Shown: positions 36,339 through 44,892, counted from the first letter of the stretch. The stretch is DNA of 64,000 nt from Exiguobacterium aestuarii (GCF_020171655.1 NZ_JAIVAC010000001.1:1550001-1614000), one strand, 5' to 3'. The notes: generated by a model from the sequence alone, not told the origin. Program-made: numbers and translations.

Positions 36339-37091
36339 TTAATACACCGCAATCGGCCCATACGGCCCTTCGATGATTTCGAGTTTCGTCTCAAAAATAT
36401 CCGATAAAATCTTGGCGTCCATGATTTCTTCGACCTTCCCGAATGCGGCAATCTGTCCATCTTTCATCGCACAGATCCGGTCCGAGTATTTCGCCGCGAA
36501 GTTGATGTCGTGAAGTACCGTGACGATCGTCCGACCAAATTCGTCCGCGACGTGGCGCAAATATTCCATCATCTGAACCGAACGAGCGATATCCAAGTTA
36601 TTGAGCGGCTCATCGAGGAGGACGTATTCCGTCTCCTGACAGAGCACCATCGCCACATACGCACGCTGACGCTGCCCACCTGACAGTTCGTCGAGATAGC
36701 GATTCTCGAGAGCGGTTAAGTCGAGGAAGTCGATATATTTCGAGATGATGGCCTCGTCCTCTTTCGTCAATCTTCCTTTTGAGTACGGGAAGCGACCGAA
36801 TCCGGCGAGTTGCCGGACCGTGAGCCGCGTCACGAAATGGTTCTCTTGACGAAGAATCGTGATGATTTTCGCCAAATCTTTAGACTTCGTGCTCGACACG
36901 TCCATCCCAGCGACTTGAATCTGTCCCTCATCTAAGTTGAGCAACCGTCCAATCATCATGAGCGTCGTCGACTTCCCTGCCCCGTTCGGTCCAATGAGTG
37001 AAGTGAACCCGGCTTTTGGGATGTCGAGCGTGAGCGGTCCGATGTGGACGTCATCTGTATACGATTTTTTGACTTGTTCGATTTGAATCAT
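36339..37091 (-). CDS. Siderophore ABC transporter ATPase (YclP/FatE-like)
   Basis: 250 residues. Walker A GPNGAGKST (34-42), signature LSGGQRQRAY, Walker B YVLLDEP and H-loop VLHDINFA are intact. It belongs to the iron-siderophore ATPases. It overlaps the upstream permease gene by ATGA. With the two permeases and the lipoprotein it forms an importer of the type of B. subtilis YclNOPQ, which takes up petrobactin. Confidence 0.9.
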   Translation of the reverse strand: MIQIEQVKKSYTDDVHIGPLTLDIPKAGFTSLIGPNGAGKSTTLMMIGRLLNLDEGQIQVAGMDVSSTKSKDLAKIITILRQENHFVTRLTVRQLAGFGRFPYSKGRLTKEDEAIISKYIDFLDLTALENRYLDELSGGQRQRAYVAMVLCQETEYVLLDEPLNNLDIARSVQMMEYLRHVADEFGRTIVTVLHDINFAAKYSDRICAMKDGQIAAFGKVEEIMDAKILSDIFETKLEIIEGPYGPIAVY

Positions 37092-38146
37092 AGCGACCTC
37101 TTTCGTAGAATGACGGCCAAGAAGATGAGTCCGCCGAACAGTTCGATGATGACGGAGACGACACTTGGCGTCTGGAATATGTGATACATGAAGAAATATG
37201 CGCTCGTCAGGACGAAGAACCCTAAGGCGAACGCCATCGGGAAGACGTATTTATGATCATACGTCGAGGCGACCTGGTAGCTGAGCGTTGCGACTAAAAA
37301 TCCGAAGAACGTGAGCGGCCCGATGAGTGCCGTCGACACCGACATGAGGAGTGAAATCAGGACGAGCGTATAGATGACGCTTCTCCGATGATTCACGCCG
37401 AACGTCGTCGCAACGTCCTTACCGAGTGCCACGATATTGAGTCGGTTCGAAAACAAGAACAACAGTGTCCCGGCGATGATGACAATCGGAATGACGATCG
37501 GAAAATAGGCCACGTCTGCATTCGTCACCGATCCGAACAGTCGTGCCTCCAGAATATCGAACTCGGACGGAGCGAGCATGCGGCGCATGAAAGACGACAC
37601 CGAGTTCAGTCCCGTCCCGATGATAATCCCAATGAGCAACATGAGCTGAAGATTGGCATATTTCCCCGATAAGAGCCATCCGTATAAGAGAAGACTCATC
37701 GTCACCATGAGCCCTACTTGTGTCAAGAAGGCGCCTGTTCCCGAGAATCCGATCAACGCCCCCGCCCCGAAGAAGAACACCATGCTCGTCTGAATCGTCG
37801 AGTAAAGCGCATCGAATCCGAGAAGCGATGGTGTGATAATTCGGTTGTTCGTCACGGAATGAAACGCGACCGTTGCAAGACTTTGGCACAGTGCCGCAAT
37901 GAGCATCGTCACGATAGCGACGATTCGCCGTTCGACGACCGGAACGAATGACGGCGAGTCCATCGGGACCGGGTTGTTGTAAAGGAGAAGACCGAGCGCG
38001 CATAAGAGTCCTCCGAGAATAAAAGCACTTAAAAAGAGCCAGTAGCGCCGTGACGCTCGTTTCGATTGAAACGCAGAAGCATGACGTTCTTCTGTCAATG
38101 CCCCGACTTTCATTTCAACGCCATCTCGTTCAATGACCGTACTCAT
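37088..38146 (-). CDS. Siderophore ABC transporter permease (YclO/FatC-like)
   Basis: 352 residues of the FecCD/BtuC permease family with about nine to ten helices. The cytoplasmic N-terminus is long (about 35 residues). The coupling region is ALGKDVATTFGVNHRR, and the conserved GPLTFFGFLVATLS block follows. It begins inside the end of the preceding permease gene (ATGA) and ends inside the ATPase gene. It pairs with the other permease as a heterodimer. Confidence 0.88.
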   Translation of the reverse strand: MSTVIERDGVEMKVGALTEERHASAFQSKRASRRYWLFLSAFILGGLLCALGLLLYNNPVPMDSPSFVPVVERRIVAIVTMLIAALCQSLATVAFHSVTNNRIITPSLLGFDALYSTIQTSMVFFFGAGALIGFSGTGAFLTQVGLMVTMSLLLYGWLLSGKYANLQLMLLIGIIIGTGLNSVSSFMRRMLAPSEFDILEARLFGSVTNADVAYFPIVIPIVIIAGTLLFLFSNRLNIVALGKDVATTFGVNHRRSVIYTLVLISLLMSVSTALIGPLTFFGFLVATLSYQVASTYDHKYVFPMAFALGFFVLTSAYFFMYHIFQTPSVVSVIIELFGGLIFLAVILRKRSL

Positions 38147-39147
38147 CGAACCCCTCCCTTTTTACGTTGCCGCAATAGAATCATGATGAAGACGAACGCA
38201 CCGACCGTTCCAAGAATAAGCGAGACGGGGAGCTCGAACGGCATGATGATCGTCCGCGAGATCAAGTCACTCACGAGAATCGCGCCCATCCCTACAAGAC
38301 ATACCCACGGCAGATTGCTGCGTAAATCATCCCCGCGAAACATCGAGACAAGGTTCGGTACGATGAGACCGAGGAACGGTAAATTCCCGATGACCGTCGC
38401 CACGACCCCGACTGACAAGGCGATGAGCCCGGTCGCAATCATCATCAATTGGTTATAGTTCACGCCGAGACTCGTCGCGATGTCTTCCCCGAGCCCAGCT
38501 AGCGTCAAACGGTTCGCCAGTAGAAAGATAAGCACCGTCACGATGATGATGACCCATAAATATTCGTAGCGTCCGACTTGTACCGAAGCGAATGAACCAA
38601 CAAACCAGCCCTCGATTGCCTGGCTTGCTCGGAAGAATAGACCGAGGAACGTCGAGATGGCTGAGATGACCGCTCCTAACATAAGTCCAATAATCGGGAC
38701 GATGAGCGACGAGCGGAGTTTGACCGAACGTAAGAACCAGAAGAACACCATCGTTCCGATGAAGGAAAAGACGATGGCCCCGGTCATGCGCATCATGAGG
38801 CTCGGTGCCGGAACGAGCAAGTACACGGTAAGTAAGCCTAGCCCTGCCCATTCAAGCGTTCCTGTTGTCGTTGGTTCGACGAGCCGGTTTTGCGTGATGA
38901 GCTGCATGACGAGTCCTGCCATCGCCATCGCCGCTCCCGTCAGCATGAGTGCGACCGTACGAGGGACACGGGTGATCCAAAACATATCGAAGCCGTCTGT
39001 CCGTGATAAGTCATATACGCCTGTAAAGAGCGACAGCACCGCTAAACCGAGGACAATGATAGCGGTGAATACGAACGACTTCGTCCACAATTTAGAAAAG
39101 GAGGGCTGAGACATCGTCTCAACCCTGGCTGTCAACGGTTTTTGCAT
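38143..39147 (-). CDS. Siderophore ABC transporter permease (YclN/FatD-like)
   Basis: 334 residues of the FecCD family. It shows the hallmark RVPRTVALMLTGAAMAMAGLVMQ early in the protein, the coupling loop GLGEDIATSLGVNYNQ and GNLPFLGLIVPNLVSMFRG. The start at 39147 follows AAGGG by 6 bases. An internal ATG at 39114 lacks a site. It lies 9 bases downstream of the lipoprotein gene. Confidence 0.88.
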   Translation of the reverse strand: MQKPLTARVETMSQPSFSKLWTKSFVFTAIIVLGLAVLSLFTGVYDLSRTDGFDMFWITRVPRTVALMLTGAAMAMAGLVMQLITQNRLVEPTTTGTLEWAGLGLLTVYLLVPAPSLMMRMTGAIVFSFIGTMVFFWFLRSVKLRSSLIVPIIGLMLGAVISAISTFLGLFFRASQAIEGWFVGSFASVQVGRYEYLWVIIIVTVLIFLLANRLTLAGLGEDIATSLGVNYNQLMMIATGLIALSVGVVATVIGNLPFLGLIVPNLVSMFRGDDLRSNLPWVCLVGMGAILVSDLISRTIIMPFELPVSLILGTVGAFVFIMILLRQRKKGGVR

Positions 39148-39156
39148 AACGAACCC

Positions 39157-40158
39157 TTACTTCTTGAGTGCTTCCGCAACGCCGTTGAAGAATTCAGAAT
39201 ACGTTTGAATCGATTCGTTCAAGTACGTGTCTTTTGGCGCGTAATCGATTTGGTCTTCTGTCACAGCCGTCGTCTTTTGAAGGGCAGGTGCGTTGTCGAT
39301 GACATCTTCTGCCGGTACTGCTCCTTCTGCGTCACCTAGTGGCGCGTCACGGTCTAAGACGAACAACCAGTCCGGGTTGCTTTCTGCGATGGCTTCAACA
39401 GATACTTCATCGCCTTCATGGTCACCCGTTGTCTTCTCGACTTCAAGTGCCGGTACCCAACCAAAGATATCGTACATCGGTCCGAACACGCGTCCCGTCA
39501 CCGGTGCTGAGAATCCAATGTCGCCGCCCGACACGATGACGGACATGATTGTGTCTTTTCCGTTATATGCTGCTTTCGCGTCTTCGATTGACTTATCGAG
39601 GTCAGCGACAATTTGTGCTGCATCTTCGTTCTTGTCAAAGATTTGACCGAGCGTAAGTGTCGTATCTTTTAATCCTTTAACCAAGATCTCACCCGGTGTC
39701 CCTGCATCTTCTGGAATCTCGATGTTCAAGTCGATGACCGCTGCTTCTGGTACCAACTTTTTGATGTCTTCATAGTAATCCGCGAAACGTTGACCGACGA
39801 TGACGACGTCCGGGTCCACTCCCGCAATCGCCTCTAAGTTCGGTTCAAAGTGCATACCGACGTCTGCGATGTCTTTGTCTGAGGCGTATGGTGACTCCGC
39901 TGGAAGGAGTCCGATTGGTGCCGCCACCAAGTCAATATCCCACGCTGCCAATGTTTCGAACGTACGGTTGTCAAGGGCGACGACTTTCTCCGGATTGACC
40001 GGTACCTCGATTGTGCCATGTGCATCCGTAATCTCGACTGTCTCTGTTTTTGTTGCACCGTCGACGTTCTCTTCTTGCTTCGTCTCACTCGTTCCGCCAC
40101 ATGCGGCGAGTACGAAGACGAGTAACGTCAACATGAGTGAAAGTTTAAATTTCCCCAC
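39157..40158 (-). CDS. Siderophore-binding lipoprotein (YclQ/FatB-like)
   Basis: 333 residues. A lipoprotein signal peptide has the lipobox LAAC (about residues 17-20). A class III binding-protein fold (helical backbone type) follows, with VVALDNRTFETLAAWDIDLVA and DPDVVIVGQRFADYY. The start is taken at the GTG at 40158, since AGGAG is then 9 bases away. An ATG three codons earlier would touch the ribosome binding site. It resembles the petrobactin/catechol binders YclQ and FatB/CeuE, so ferric petrobactin or a similar catecholate is the likely ligand. A Fur box lies upstream. Confidence 0.9.
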   Translation of the reverse strand: MGKFKLSLMLTLLVFVLAACGGTSETKQEENVDGATKTETVEITDAHGTIEVPVNPEKVVALDNRTFETLAAWDIDLVAAPIGLLPAESPYASDKDIADVGMHFEPNLEAIAGVDPDVVIVGQRFADYYEDIKKLVPEAAVIDLNIEIPEDAGTPGEILVKGLKDTTLTLGQIFDKNEDAAQIVADLDKSIEDAKAAYNGKDTIMSVIVSGGDIGFSAPVTGRVFGPMYDIFGWVPALEVEKTTGDHEGDEVSVEAIAESNPDWLFVLDRDAPLGDAEGAVPAEDVIDNAPALQKTTAVTEDQIDYAPKDTYLNESIQTYSEFFNGVAEALKK

Positions 40159-40253
40159 TTCATCCATCTCCTCTGTATGTCAATTTCAATGATCCTCCCA
40201 CCAAAAACGAGTCATGTTGGTTATGTATGTCTCTTTTCCTTTCTCGTTATCAG

Positions 40254-40268
40254 TGATAATGATTATCA
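40254..40268 (-). promoter_or_regulatory. Fur box of the siderophore operon
   Basis: TGATAATGATTATCA is a perfect 7-1-7 inverted repeat, identical to the Bacillus Fur consensus, about 95 bases before the lipoprotein gene. On the minus strand TTGATG, 17 bases, CATTAT overlaps it, so Fur with iron would occlude the promoter. Confidence 0.92.
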
Positions 40269-40370
40269 TTGTCGTTTTCATCAAGTAGCATATCAAACAA
40301 AAAAAGGATACGCAACGTCAAATTGTAAAGATTCGGATAGGTAAAATTTTCTTTCTATAGATGCACGCAC

Positions 40371-40399
40371 AAAAAAAGAAAGTGGAGGTCCACTTTCTT
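40371..40399 (-). terminator. Terminator after the small membrane protein genes
   Basis: A 10-bp perfect stem (40376-40385 with 40390-40399; AAGAAAGTGG), loop AGGT, followed by TTTTTTT on the minus strand. Confidence 0.85.
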
Positions 40400-40428
40400 G
40401 GTTGAGTTCACACAATTTAGTTTAGGGA

Positions 40429-40737
40429 TCAATCTTTATTATGCCGTGCCCTCTTTTTACCTCGAAACACAATATAAGTGATGAACCATACACATGTGAT
40501 TGTGAACGCCAATAATACGGTTTGTGTCATCCCTCTCGGTAAAAGGTCTACCACGAAAAATAAGGATAAGATGACCGAAAAAATGAGATGTCCAAATCGT
40601 AAATCATCATCATCCAAATCTCGCCAATATATGACTAGAAGGAGGAGCGCTACCGGGGCCACGAGGGCTGATAAAATGAAAAACGGCACACGGCGCATTA
40701 GAAACGGAATGTTCTTCGGTTCGTCCATCTGACTCAT
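40429..40737 (-). CDS. Small membrane protein
   Basis: 102 residues, not recognised. Three membrane helices: FFILSALVAPVALLLLVIYW, FGHLIFSVILSLFFVVDLL and TVLLAFTITCVWFITYIVF. A short acidic loop (RDLDDDDLR) lies between the first two. The end is basic (RGKKRARHNKD). The start at 40737 overlaps the stop of the upstream gene as ATGA; a longer frame would run through that gene. It is the last of three coupled genes. Confidence 0.7.
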   Translation of the reverse strand: MSQMDEPKNIPFLMRRVPFFILSALVAPVALLLLVIYWRDLDDDDLRFGHLIFSVILSLFFVVDLLPRGMTQTVLLAFTITCVWFITYIVFRGKKRARHNKD

Positions 40738-41021
40738 GCCTCCGAAATCCCGTTCGCCAACAGCAACAGGAAAATCCAAATCGACAATGGGATCATCAAT
40801 CCGATTGTCGCAAGAAGCGTGTAAATTTTTATGATTCGATCCTTCGTAAACAGTCCCCAAATCAACGTGGCGAACAAGGCGATGTCAATCGCGAGATATA
40901 CCCAAATGACCGTCATCAACTCGAGGTTCGGGAACACTCGGCCATTCAAGATGAAGAAAATAATCACCGTCAATAGGAAGAGACCGAGCGTGGCGTAGAG
41001 TGGTGCGTATCGCTTGTTCAT
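40734..41021 (-). CDS. Small membrane protein
   Basis: 95 residues, not recognised. Three membrane helices (LYATLGLFLLTVIIFFIL, LMTVIWVYLAIDIALFATLIW, IYTLLATIGLMIPLSIWIFLLLL). The start at 41021 overlaps the stop of the PLC-like gene as ATGA, and its own stop overlaps the next gene in the same way. Confidence 0.7.
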   Translation of the reverse strand: MNKRYAPLYATLGLFLLTVIIFFILNGRVFPNLELMTVIWVYLAIDIALFATLIWGLFTKDRIIKIYTLLATIGLMIPLSIWIFLLLLANGISEA

Positions 41022-41584
41022 ACGAGCATCGCCCGCTTCCGTTTGACTATCTCCAGGCAGCGACGGACACACGTATCGACATAGCCATCAAACTGGTGCG
41101 GCAAGAACATGGTGTACGTCCCCTCTTCTGTCATCGCCGCGTCCCGTTCGACTTTTTCAATCAATTCATCAAAAGCCGGATTCCCTTTCAATCGTTCGAA
41201 ATCGAACGCTCCTAGTCGTCTCGACAGGCGGGCGTTATAGGCATCAAAATCTGCATAGTAGGCAGCCTGTTTCTCTGGATTTTGGGTAATGATTTCTTTC
41301 AACCAACTCTTGTAGAACCCTTGTAGCCAGATTTCATCCGCGACGAGATGGGCGTAGTAGCCGAGTCGAAAGGAGAAGTCTTTCTCTTTGCTGTCAATCC
41401 AGTATTGGGAAAGATCTAAACGACGGGATAAATCATCATGGCGCCCTGCGTAATAATGGGATGACTCTTTGTCTGTTGTTGCATCCGGTGCGAGACTTCC
41501 TAATAAAAACGCGACTTCATCGATTTCCGACAACTCTAGCAACATCTCGTTCGCGATGACGAGATGCATCAAATGTGAGCCCAT
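41018..41584 (-). CDS. Zinc-dependent phospholipase C-like hydrolase
   Basis: 188 residues resembling the Zn_dep_PLPC group. It has the early histidines (GSHLMHLVIA), GSLAPDA with its aspartate, SSHYY and YYAHLVADEIW, which are typical metal-ligand positions. There is no signal peptide, so it acts in the cytoplasm and its substrate is not known. Start after AAAGGGGGTG. It is the first gene of a three-gene coupled operon with two small membrane proteins, and diverges from the TetR gene. Confidence 0.7.
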   Translation of the reverse strand: MGSHLMHLVIANEMLLELSEIDEVAFLLGSLAPDATTDKESSHYYAGRHDDLSRRLDLSQYWIDSKEKDFSFRLGYYAHLVADEIWLQGFYKSWLKEIITQNPEKQAAYYADFDAYNARLSRRLGAFDFERLKGNPAFDELIEKVERDAAMTEEGTYTMFLPHQFDGYVDTCVRRCLEIVKRKRAMLV

Positions 41585-41657
41585 ACCGACACCCCCTTTC
41601 CCACATTATTCCATCAGTCATTTCGCTAGACAACCTGAATCATTATTTGGTAGGATA

Positions 41658-41681
41658 ACTTTACTAAACGGTCAGTAAAGT
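41658..41681 (+). promoter_or_regulatory. TetR-type operator
   Basis: ACTTTACT (41658-41665) and AGTAAAGT (41674-41681) form a perfect 8-bp inverted repeat around AAACGGTC, 19 bases before the tetR start. The TTTACT...GGTCAGTAAA pattern is typical of TetR/QacR-like operators. It points to autoregulation of the efflux operon. Confidence 0.75.
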
Positions 41682-41700
41682 AAAAGTGGGGTGTAAATCG

Positions 41701-42228
41701 ATGAGTAAAAAACAATTGTTGTTGCAGACGGCCGCCCAGATGATTCGAGAGGACGGCATCAGTCAATTGTCACTCGAACGATTGGCGACGAAAGCAGGAA
41801 TCACGAAAGCAGGTGTCCTTTATCATTTTGATAGCAAGGCCAACTTATTGCGTCAGATGAACGAACTCGCGATTGAGACGTTCGAAACACGAATCACCGA
41901 CCATTTGTCGGATGGTCCGTATCCATTCACTCGTGCTTATGCCCTCGCTACATTGGATGATGTCGACCATGGAGACAAGGACCTCATCGCCGTCTTCATC
42001 TCGTCACAAGAAGATGCGGCGAGCGAGTCGATTTGGAGCAACGTCTCGACCGGTTGGAACGAACGGTTCTCAGCCGACGGTCCCGACCAAGATGCGATTT
42101 TAAAACTCCGTCTCCTCTGTGACGGTTTTTGGTTCGCCGTTTTGTATGGATATAGCGAATCGTTCAAGGATCGTGCGGCGACACTCATCCGAGAGGCGTG
42201 TGACGAGTTACTTGAAGGAGGTGGCTGA
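41701..42228 (+). CDS. TetR-family regulator of SMR efflux genes (YvdT-like)
   Basis: 175 residues. The N-terminal HTH is MIREDGISQLSLERLATKAGITKAGVLYHFDSKANLL in pattern, with the TetR recognition helix AGVLYHF. The C-terminal part (about 60-175) is the variable ligand domain. The start at 41701 follows GTGGGGTG; an earlier GTG or ATG is less well placed. The first SMR gene starts two bases after its stop codon. The order TetR then two SMR genes is that of B. subtilis yvdT-yvdS-yvdR. Confidence 0.85.
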   Translation: MSKKQLLLQTAAQMIREDGISQLSLERLATKAGITKAGVLYHFDSKANLLRQMNELAIETFETRITDHLSDGPYPFTRAYALATLDDVDHGDKDLIAVFISSQEDAASESIWSNVSTGWNERFSADGPDQDAILKLRLLCDGFWFAVLYGYSESFKDRAATLIREACDELLEGGG

Positions 42229-42229
42229 C

Positions 42230-42538
42230 ATGGGATTCATCTATTTGATTGGGGCCATCGTTTCTGAACTATTCGGATCGAGTATGTTGAAAGTGAACGC
42301 CACCTCGACGAATCGACTTCCGATTCTCGGGGTGGCCATCGGCTACGGGACGGCATTTTATTTGTTATCACTGGCGCTCTTCACCATCCCGCTCAGCTTC
42401 GCCTATGCGTTTTGGAGCGGTGTCGGGACGGCGCTCACGGCTGTGATCGGCTTTGTCGTCTTCCACGAACAAGTGAGTCGTCAAAAAGTTACCGGAATTG
42501 CGCTCGTGATCATCGGGCTCGTCTTTATGAAATTGTGA
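42230..42538 (+). CDS. SMR multidrug efflux subunit 1
   Basis: 102 residues, four membrane helices, SMR family. The conserved membrane glutamate is in the first helix (IVSELFGSSMLK), and the FAYAFWSGVGTALTAVIG block is present. It begins one base after the tetR stop with GAAGGAGGTG upstream. It likely works as a heterodimer with the next protein, as in EbrAB, YkkCD and YvdRS. Cationic compounds or guanidinium-like substrates are typical. Confidence 0.88.
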   Translation: MGFIYLIGAIVSELFGSSMLKVNATSTNRLPILGVAIGYGTAFYLLSLALFTIPLSFAYAFWSGVGTALTAVIGFVVFHEQVSRQKVTGIALVIIGLVFMKL

Positions 42539-42543
42539 GGTGA

Positions 42544-42882
42544 ATGAAGATGAAAGCTTATTTTTTACTGTTCTTTTCCATCGCATTCGAGGTACTCGGG
42601 ACATCGATGTTAAAGCTATCGGATGGATTCACGAACTTTGTGCCGAGTGTCATTCTCTTGGTTAGTTTCGCCGCCTCATTCACCCTCATGGGCATCGTCT
42701 TGAAGACAATCCCGCTCAGTATCGCCTATAGCATCTGGGCCGGACTCGGTACGGTGGCGACGGGTCTAATCGGCGTGTTCGTATATGGAGAAGTCCTCTC
42801 CGCACTGAACGGGATTGGTTTGTTATTGATTGTCCTTGGGGTCATTGTGATGAATCAACAACGAAAAGAGGTTGTCACATGA
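42544..42882 (+). CDS. SMR multidrug efflux subunit 2
   Basis: 112 residues, four helices, with the essential Glu in IAFEVLGTSMLKLSDGF and the SIAYSIWAGLGTVATG signature. Two start codons (42544 or 42550) are possible. It is slightly longer than the first subunit, as in known heterodimeric SMR pairs. Five bases separate it from the first subunit gene, and its end overlaps the next gene as ATGA. Confidence 0.88.
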   Translation: MKMKAYFLLFFSIAFEVLGTSMLKLSDGFTNFVPSVILLVSFAASFTLMGIVLKTIPLSIAYSIWAGLGTVATGLIGVFVYGEVLSALNGIGLLLIVLGVIVMNQQRKEVVT

Positions 42883-43238
42883 ACAAGTTGGCGTATCATC
42901 TTCAAACGCTTGAAGAAGCGTTACTCACGACGGAAGTCAGACAGTCGACGGACCGCTTACGTGAACTGTTGACCGACGATTTTTTTGAAATCGGCAGCTC
43001 GGGACGATTGCTGTATCAAGACTGGGATCAAACGACACTCCAAATCGATCCGATTGAGGCGGTGTTATCTGAATTCACTATGCATCCGTTAACGGAAGGA
43101 CACGTTTTGGTGACGTATCGTCTCGTTCAACCGAAACTAAATCGTGTGACACGTCGCAGCTCGATTTGGGTACTCGAGGACGGTCGTTGGAAGATGCGTT
43201 TCCATCAAGGAACGGTTGTCCCATCAGAAGCAACTTGA
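42879..43238 (+). CDS. DUF4440-type NTF2-like protein
   Basis: 119 residues. The pattern TLEEALLTTEVRQSTDRLRELLTDDFFEIGSSG with a C-terminal WVLEDGRWKMRFHQGT is the DUF4440 form of the NTF2-like fold. Such small domains often bind or act on small molecules, but none is known here. It is coupled to the SMR pair by a 4-base overlap, so it may act on the same compounds. Confidence 0.75.
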   Translation: MNKLAYHLQTLEEALLTTEVRQSTDRLRELLTDDFFEIGSSGRLLYQDWDQTTLQIDPIEAVLSEFTMHPLTEGHVLVTYRLVQPKLNRVTRRSSIWVLEDGRWKMRFHQGTVVPSEAT

Positions 43239-43307
43239 TTGCCGAACGTCCTCACCTTCCGCTACTCTGAAAAGGAATCTAGGCGTGACGAAAGGGGCAA
43301 TTTTCAC

Positions 43308-43907
43308 ATGAATATTTTACTCGTAGGGGCAAGCGGCACGGTCGGTCAGGCCGTCGCAAACGAATTGGAGAAAACACATACAATCATCCGAGCTGGGCGT
43401 AACGGAGCGGACGTGCAAGTCGACCTCACTTCTGAAGACAGCATCCGTCAGATGTACGAGACAGTCGGTCGCGTCGATGCGGTCATCAGTACGGCGGGCA
43501 GCACACATTTCGGACCACTTTCCGAGATGACGCCGGCGGATAATCAGAAGAGTATCGACAGCAAGATCAAAGGGCAGGTCAACCTCGTCCTTCTCGGGCT
43601 CGATTATGTGAACGATGGTGGCAGTTTCACACTGACAAGCGGAATCTTGATGGACGATCCCATCAAAGAAGGCGCATCGGCCGCACTCGCGAACGGTGCC
43701 ATCAAAGGCTTTGTCACCGGAGCGGCGATTGAGATGCTACGGGGCATCCGTATTAACAACGTCAGCCCGAACGTTCTCGTCGAAGCACTCGATGCGTATG
43801 GTCCTTATTTCCGTGGTTACGCGGCGGTGCCGGGTGAACGGGTCGCCCTCGCCTATGTGAAGAGCGTCGAAGGCGCGCAGACGGGACAAACGTACGAAGT
43901 GTATTAA
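43308..43907 (+). CDS. Short-chain dehydrogenase/reductase
   Basis: 199 residues, at the short end for the SDR family. The nucleotide site is GASGTVG (8-14), and the NAG-equivalent is STAGSTHFG. The usual Ser-Tyr-Lys triad is not obvious: SGILMDDP stands in the Ser region and ANGAIKG supplies a Lys without the YxxxK tyrosine. It resembles the atypical SDRs of this length that keep NADP binding but have an altered active site. The start at 43308 follows AAAGGGG. It is the last gene of the TetR/SMR group, then a terminator. Confidence 0.78.
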   Translation: MNILLVGASGTVGQAVANELEKTHTIIRAGRNGADVQVDLTSEDSIRQMYETVGRVDAVISTAGSTHFGPLSEMTPADNQKSIDSKIKGQVNLVLLGLDYVNDGGSFTLTSGILMDDPIKEGASAALANGAIKGFVTGAAIEMLRGIRINNVSPNVLVEALDAYGPYFRGYAAVPGERVALAYVKSVEGAQTGQTYEVY

Positions 43908-43911
43908 CAGC

Positions 43912-43939
43912 AAAGCATCTCGTTGAGAGGTGCTTTTCT
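43912..43939 (+). terminator. Terminator after the SDR gene
   Basis: Stem AAAGCATCTC (43912-43921) with GAGGTGCTTT (43927-43936, one G-U pair), then TTCTT. Confidence 0.8.
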
Positions 43940-44026
43940 TCGTACCTTGAACGTTATTTTACCTACTCATTCATATGAACTCCGCTATACTCAGGACAAC
44001 TTATATGCGAGAAAGGTTGAATGTTC

Positions 44027-44485
44027 ATGAATGACAAAACATTGCGCGATCTTTTTGATCTTCCTCCACCATTCGTCCGCCACCCGTTCCCACGTCGACT
44101 ACTTCGCTTCACCAGTCGATTGAAGCGTCCGGAACAATCGTCCATTGAGGCCGTTTTTCGTGTCGGTGGCTTTGGTGTGTTTGATGTGAGTACCCTGACC
44201 TTTTTTGAAAATGGTACCGTCCTTCGTCACGTCGATCAATCCGCCCTTTCGATATCCGAGGAATTCGAAGGCGAAGAAGCAGAACAGATCCGCGTGGCGT
44301 TTCAATCACTCGGAACGCACCGCTGGCCAGTCGTGTTCGAAGAACCCGAAGACGTCAACACTGTAGATGGTACGCAGTGGAACCTCAGCGTATACGCTAA
44401 CGGAAAACTCATTCATGAACATAGCGGTAGTAACGCCTATCCCGACCAATGGAGACAATTGACGCAGCTATTCTGTATTTCTTGA
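44027..44485 (+). CDS. Hypothetical protein
   Basis: 152 residues, not recognised. A short Pro-rich N-terminus (DLFDLPPPFVRHPFPRR) precedes a mixed strand/helix domain ending ANGKLIHEHSGSNAYPDQWRQLTQLF. It is cytoplasmic by composition. The start at 44027 is preferred over 44021 because AGAAAGG is then 10 bases away. TATACT at about 43986 may be its -10 element. It is followed by a strong terminator. Confidence 0.6.
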   Translation: MNDKTLRDLFDLPPPFVRHPFPRRLLRFTSRLKRPEQSSIEAVFRVGGFGVFDVSTLTFFENGTVLRHVDQSALSISEEFEGEEAEQIRVAFQSLGTHRWPVVFEEPEDVNTVDGTQWNLSVYANGKLIHEHSGSNAYPDQWRQLTQLFCIS

Positions 44486-44493
44486 AGAACGAC

Positions 44494-44524
44494 AAAGGGA
44501 GCATCCGCGATGGATGCTCCCTTT
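44494..44524. terminator. Bidirectional terminator
   Basis: A 13-bp perfect stem AAAGGGAGCATCC (44494-44506) with 44512-44524, loop GCGAT. It serves the hypothetical gene and the convergent VOC gene. Confidence 0.85.
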
Positions 44525-44526
44525 CG

Positions 44527-44889
44527 TCAAAGTGCTTGAATCATTTCGACCCGATTGCCGAACGGATCCCGGAACTCGAATCGATCGAATCCTGGGATTG
44601 GGATGCCTTCGGAGTATACAATCTCGTTTTCTGTGAGGGCTGCCTTCCAATGACCTAAATCCGTCACAGCATACGCGATATGCGCTTTCGTCTTCTGTCG
44701 TTCGACGCCGTCCTCAGTACCGACATGAACGGAACGATCACCGACTTGAAGCCAAAATCCGCCGCGCCTTTTCAGTGAGTCCGGCTTCTCGATTTCATGT
44801 AGACCGAGAAAGTCGCAGTAGAACGCCTTCGCTTCTCGTTCCGCTCCAGTTGGAATTGTGAGCTGTACATGATGAATCCCTGTGATCAT
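44527..44889 (-). CDS. VOC-family (glyoxalase-like) protein
   Basis: 120 residues with one pair of beta-alpha-beta-beta-beta modules. Metal-ligand positions of the family are recognisable: His in GIHHVQL, His in RSVHVG and KAHIAY, and Glu in RVEMIQAL. The segment FEFRDPFGNRVEMI is typical. The substrate is unknown; lyase, dioxygenase or resistance proteins share this fold. It lies just downstream of the FetAB-like genes on the same strand, 3 bases away, so is probably cotranscribed. Confidence 0.82.
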   Translation of the reverse strand: MITGIHHVQLTIPTGAEREAKAFYCDFLGLHEIEKPDSLKRRGGFWLQVGDRSVHVGTEDGVERQKTKAHIAYAVTDLGHWKAALTENEIVYSEGIPIPGFDRFEFRDPFGNRVEMIQAL

Positions 44890-44892
44890 GCT

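Noticed and set aside
44449-44658. 69-codon plus-strand frame
   Set aside because: It runs through the strong terminator at 44494-44524 and is antisense to the VOC gene.
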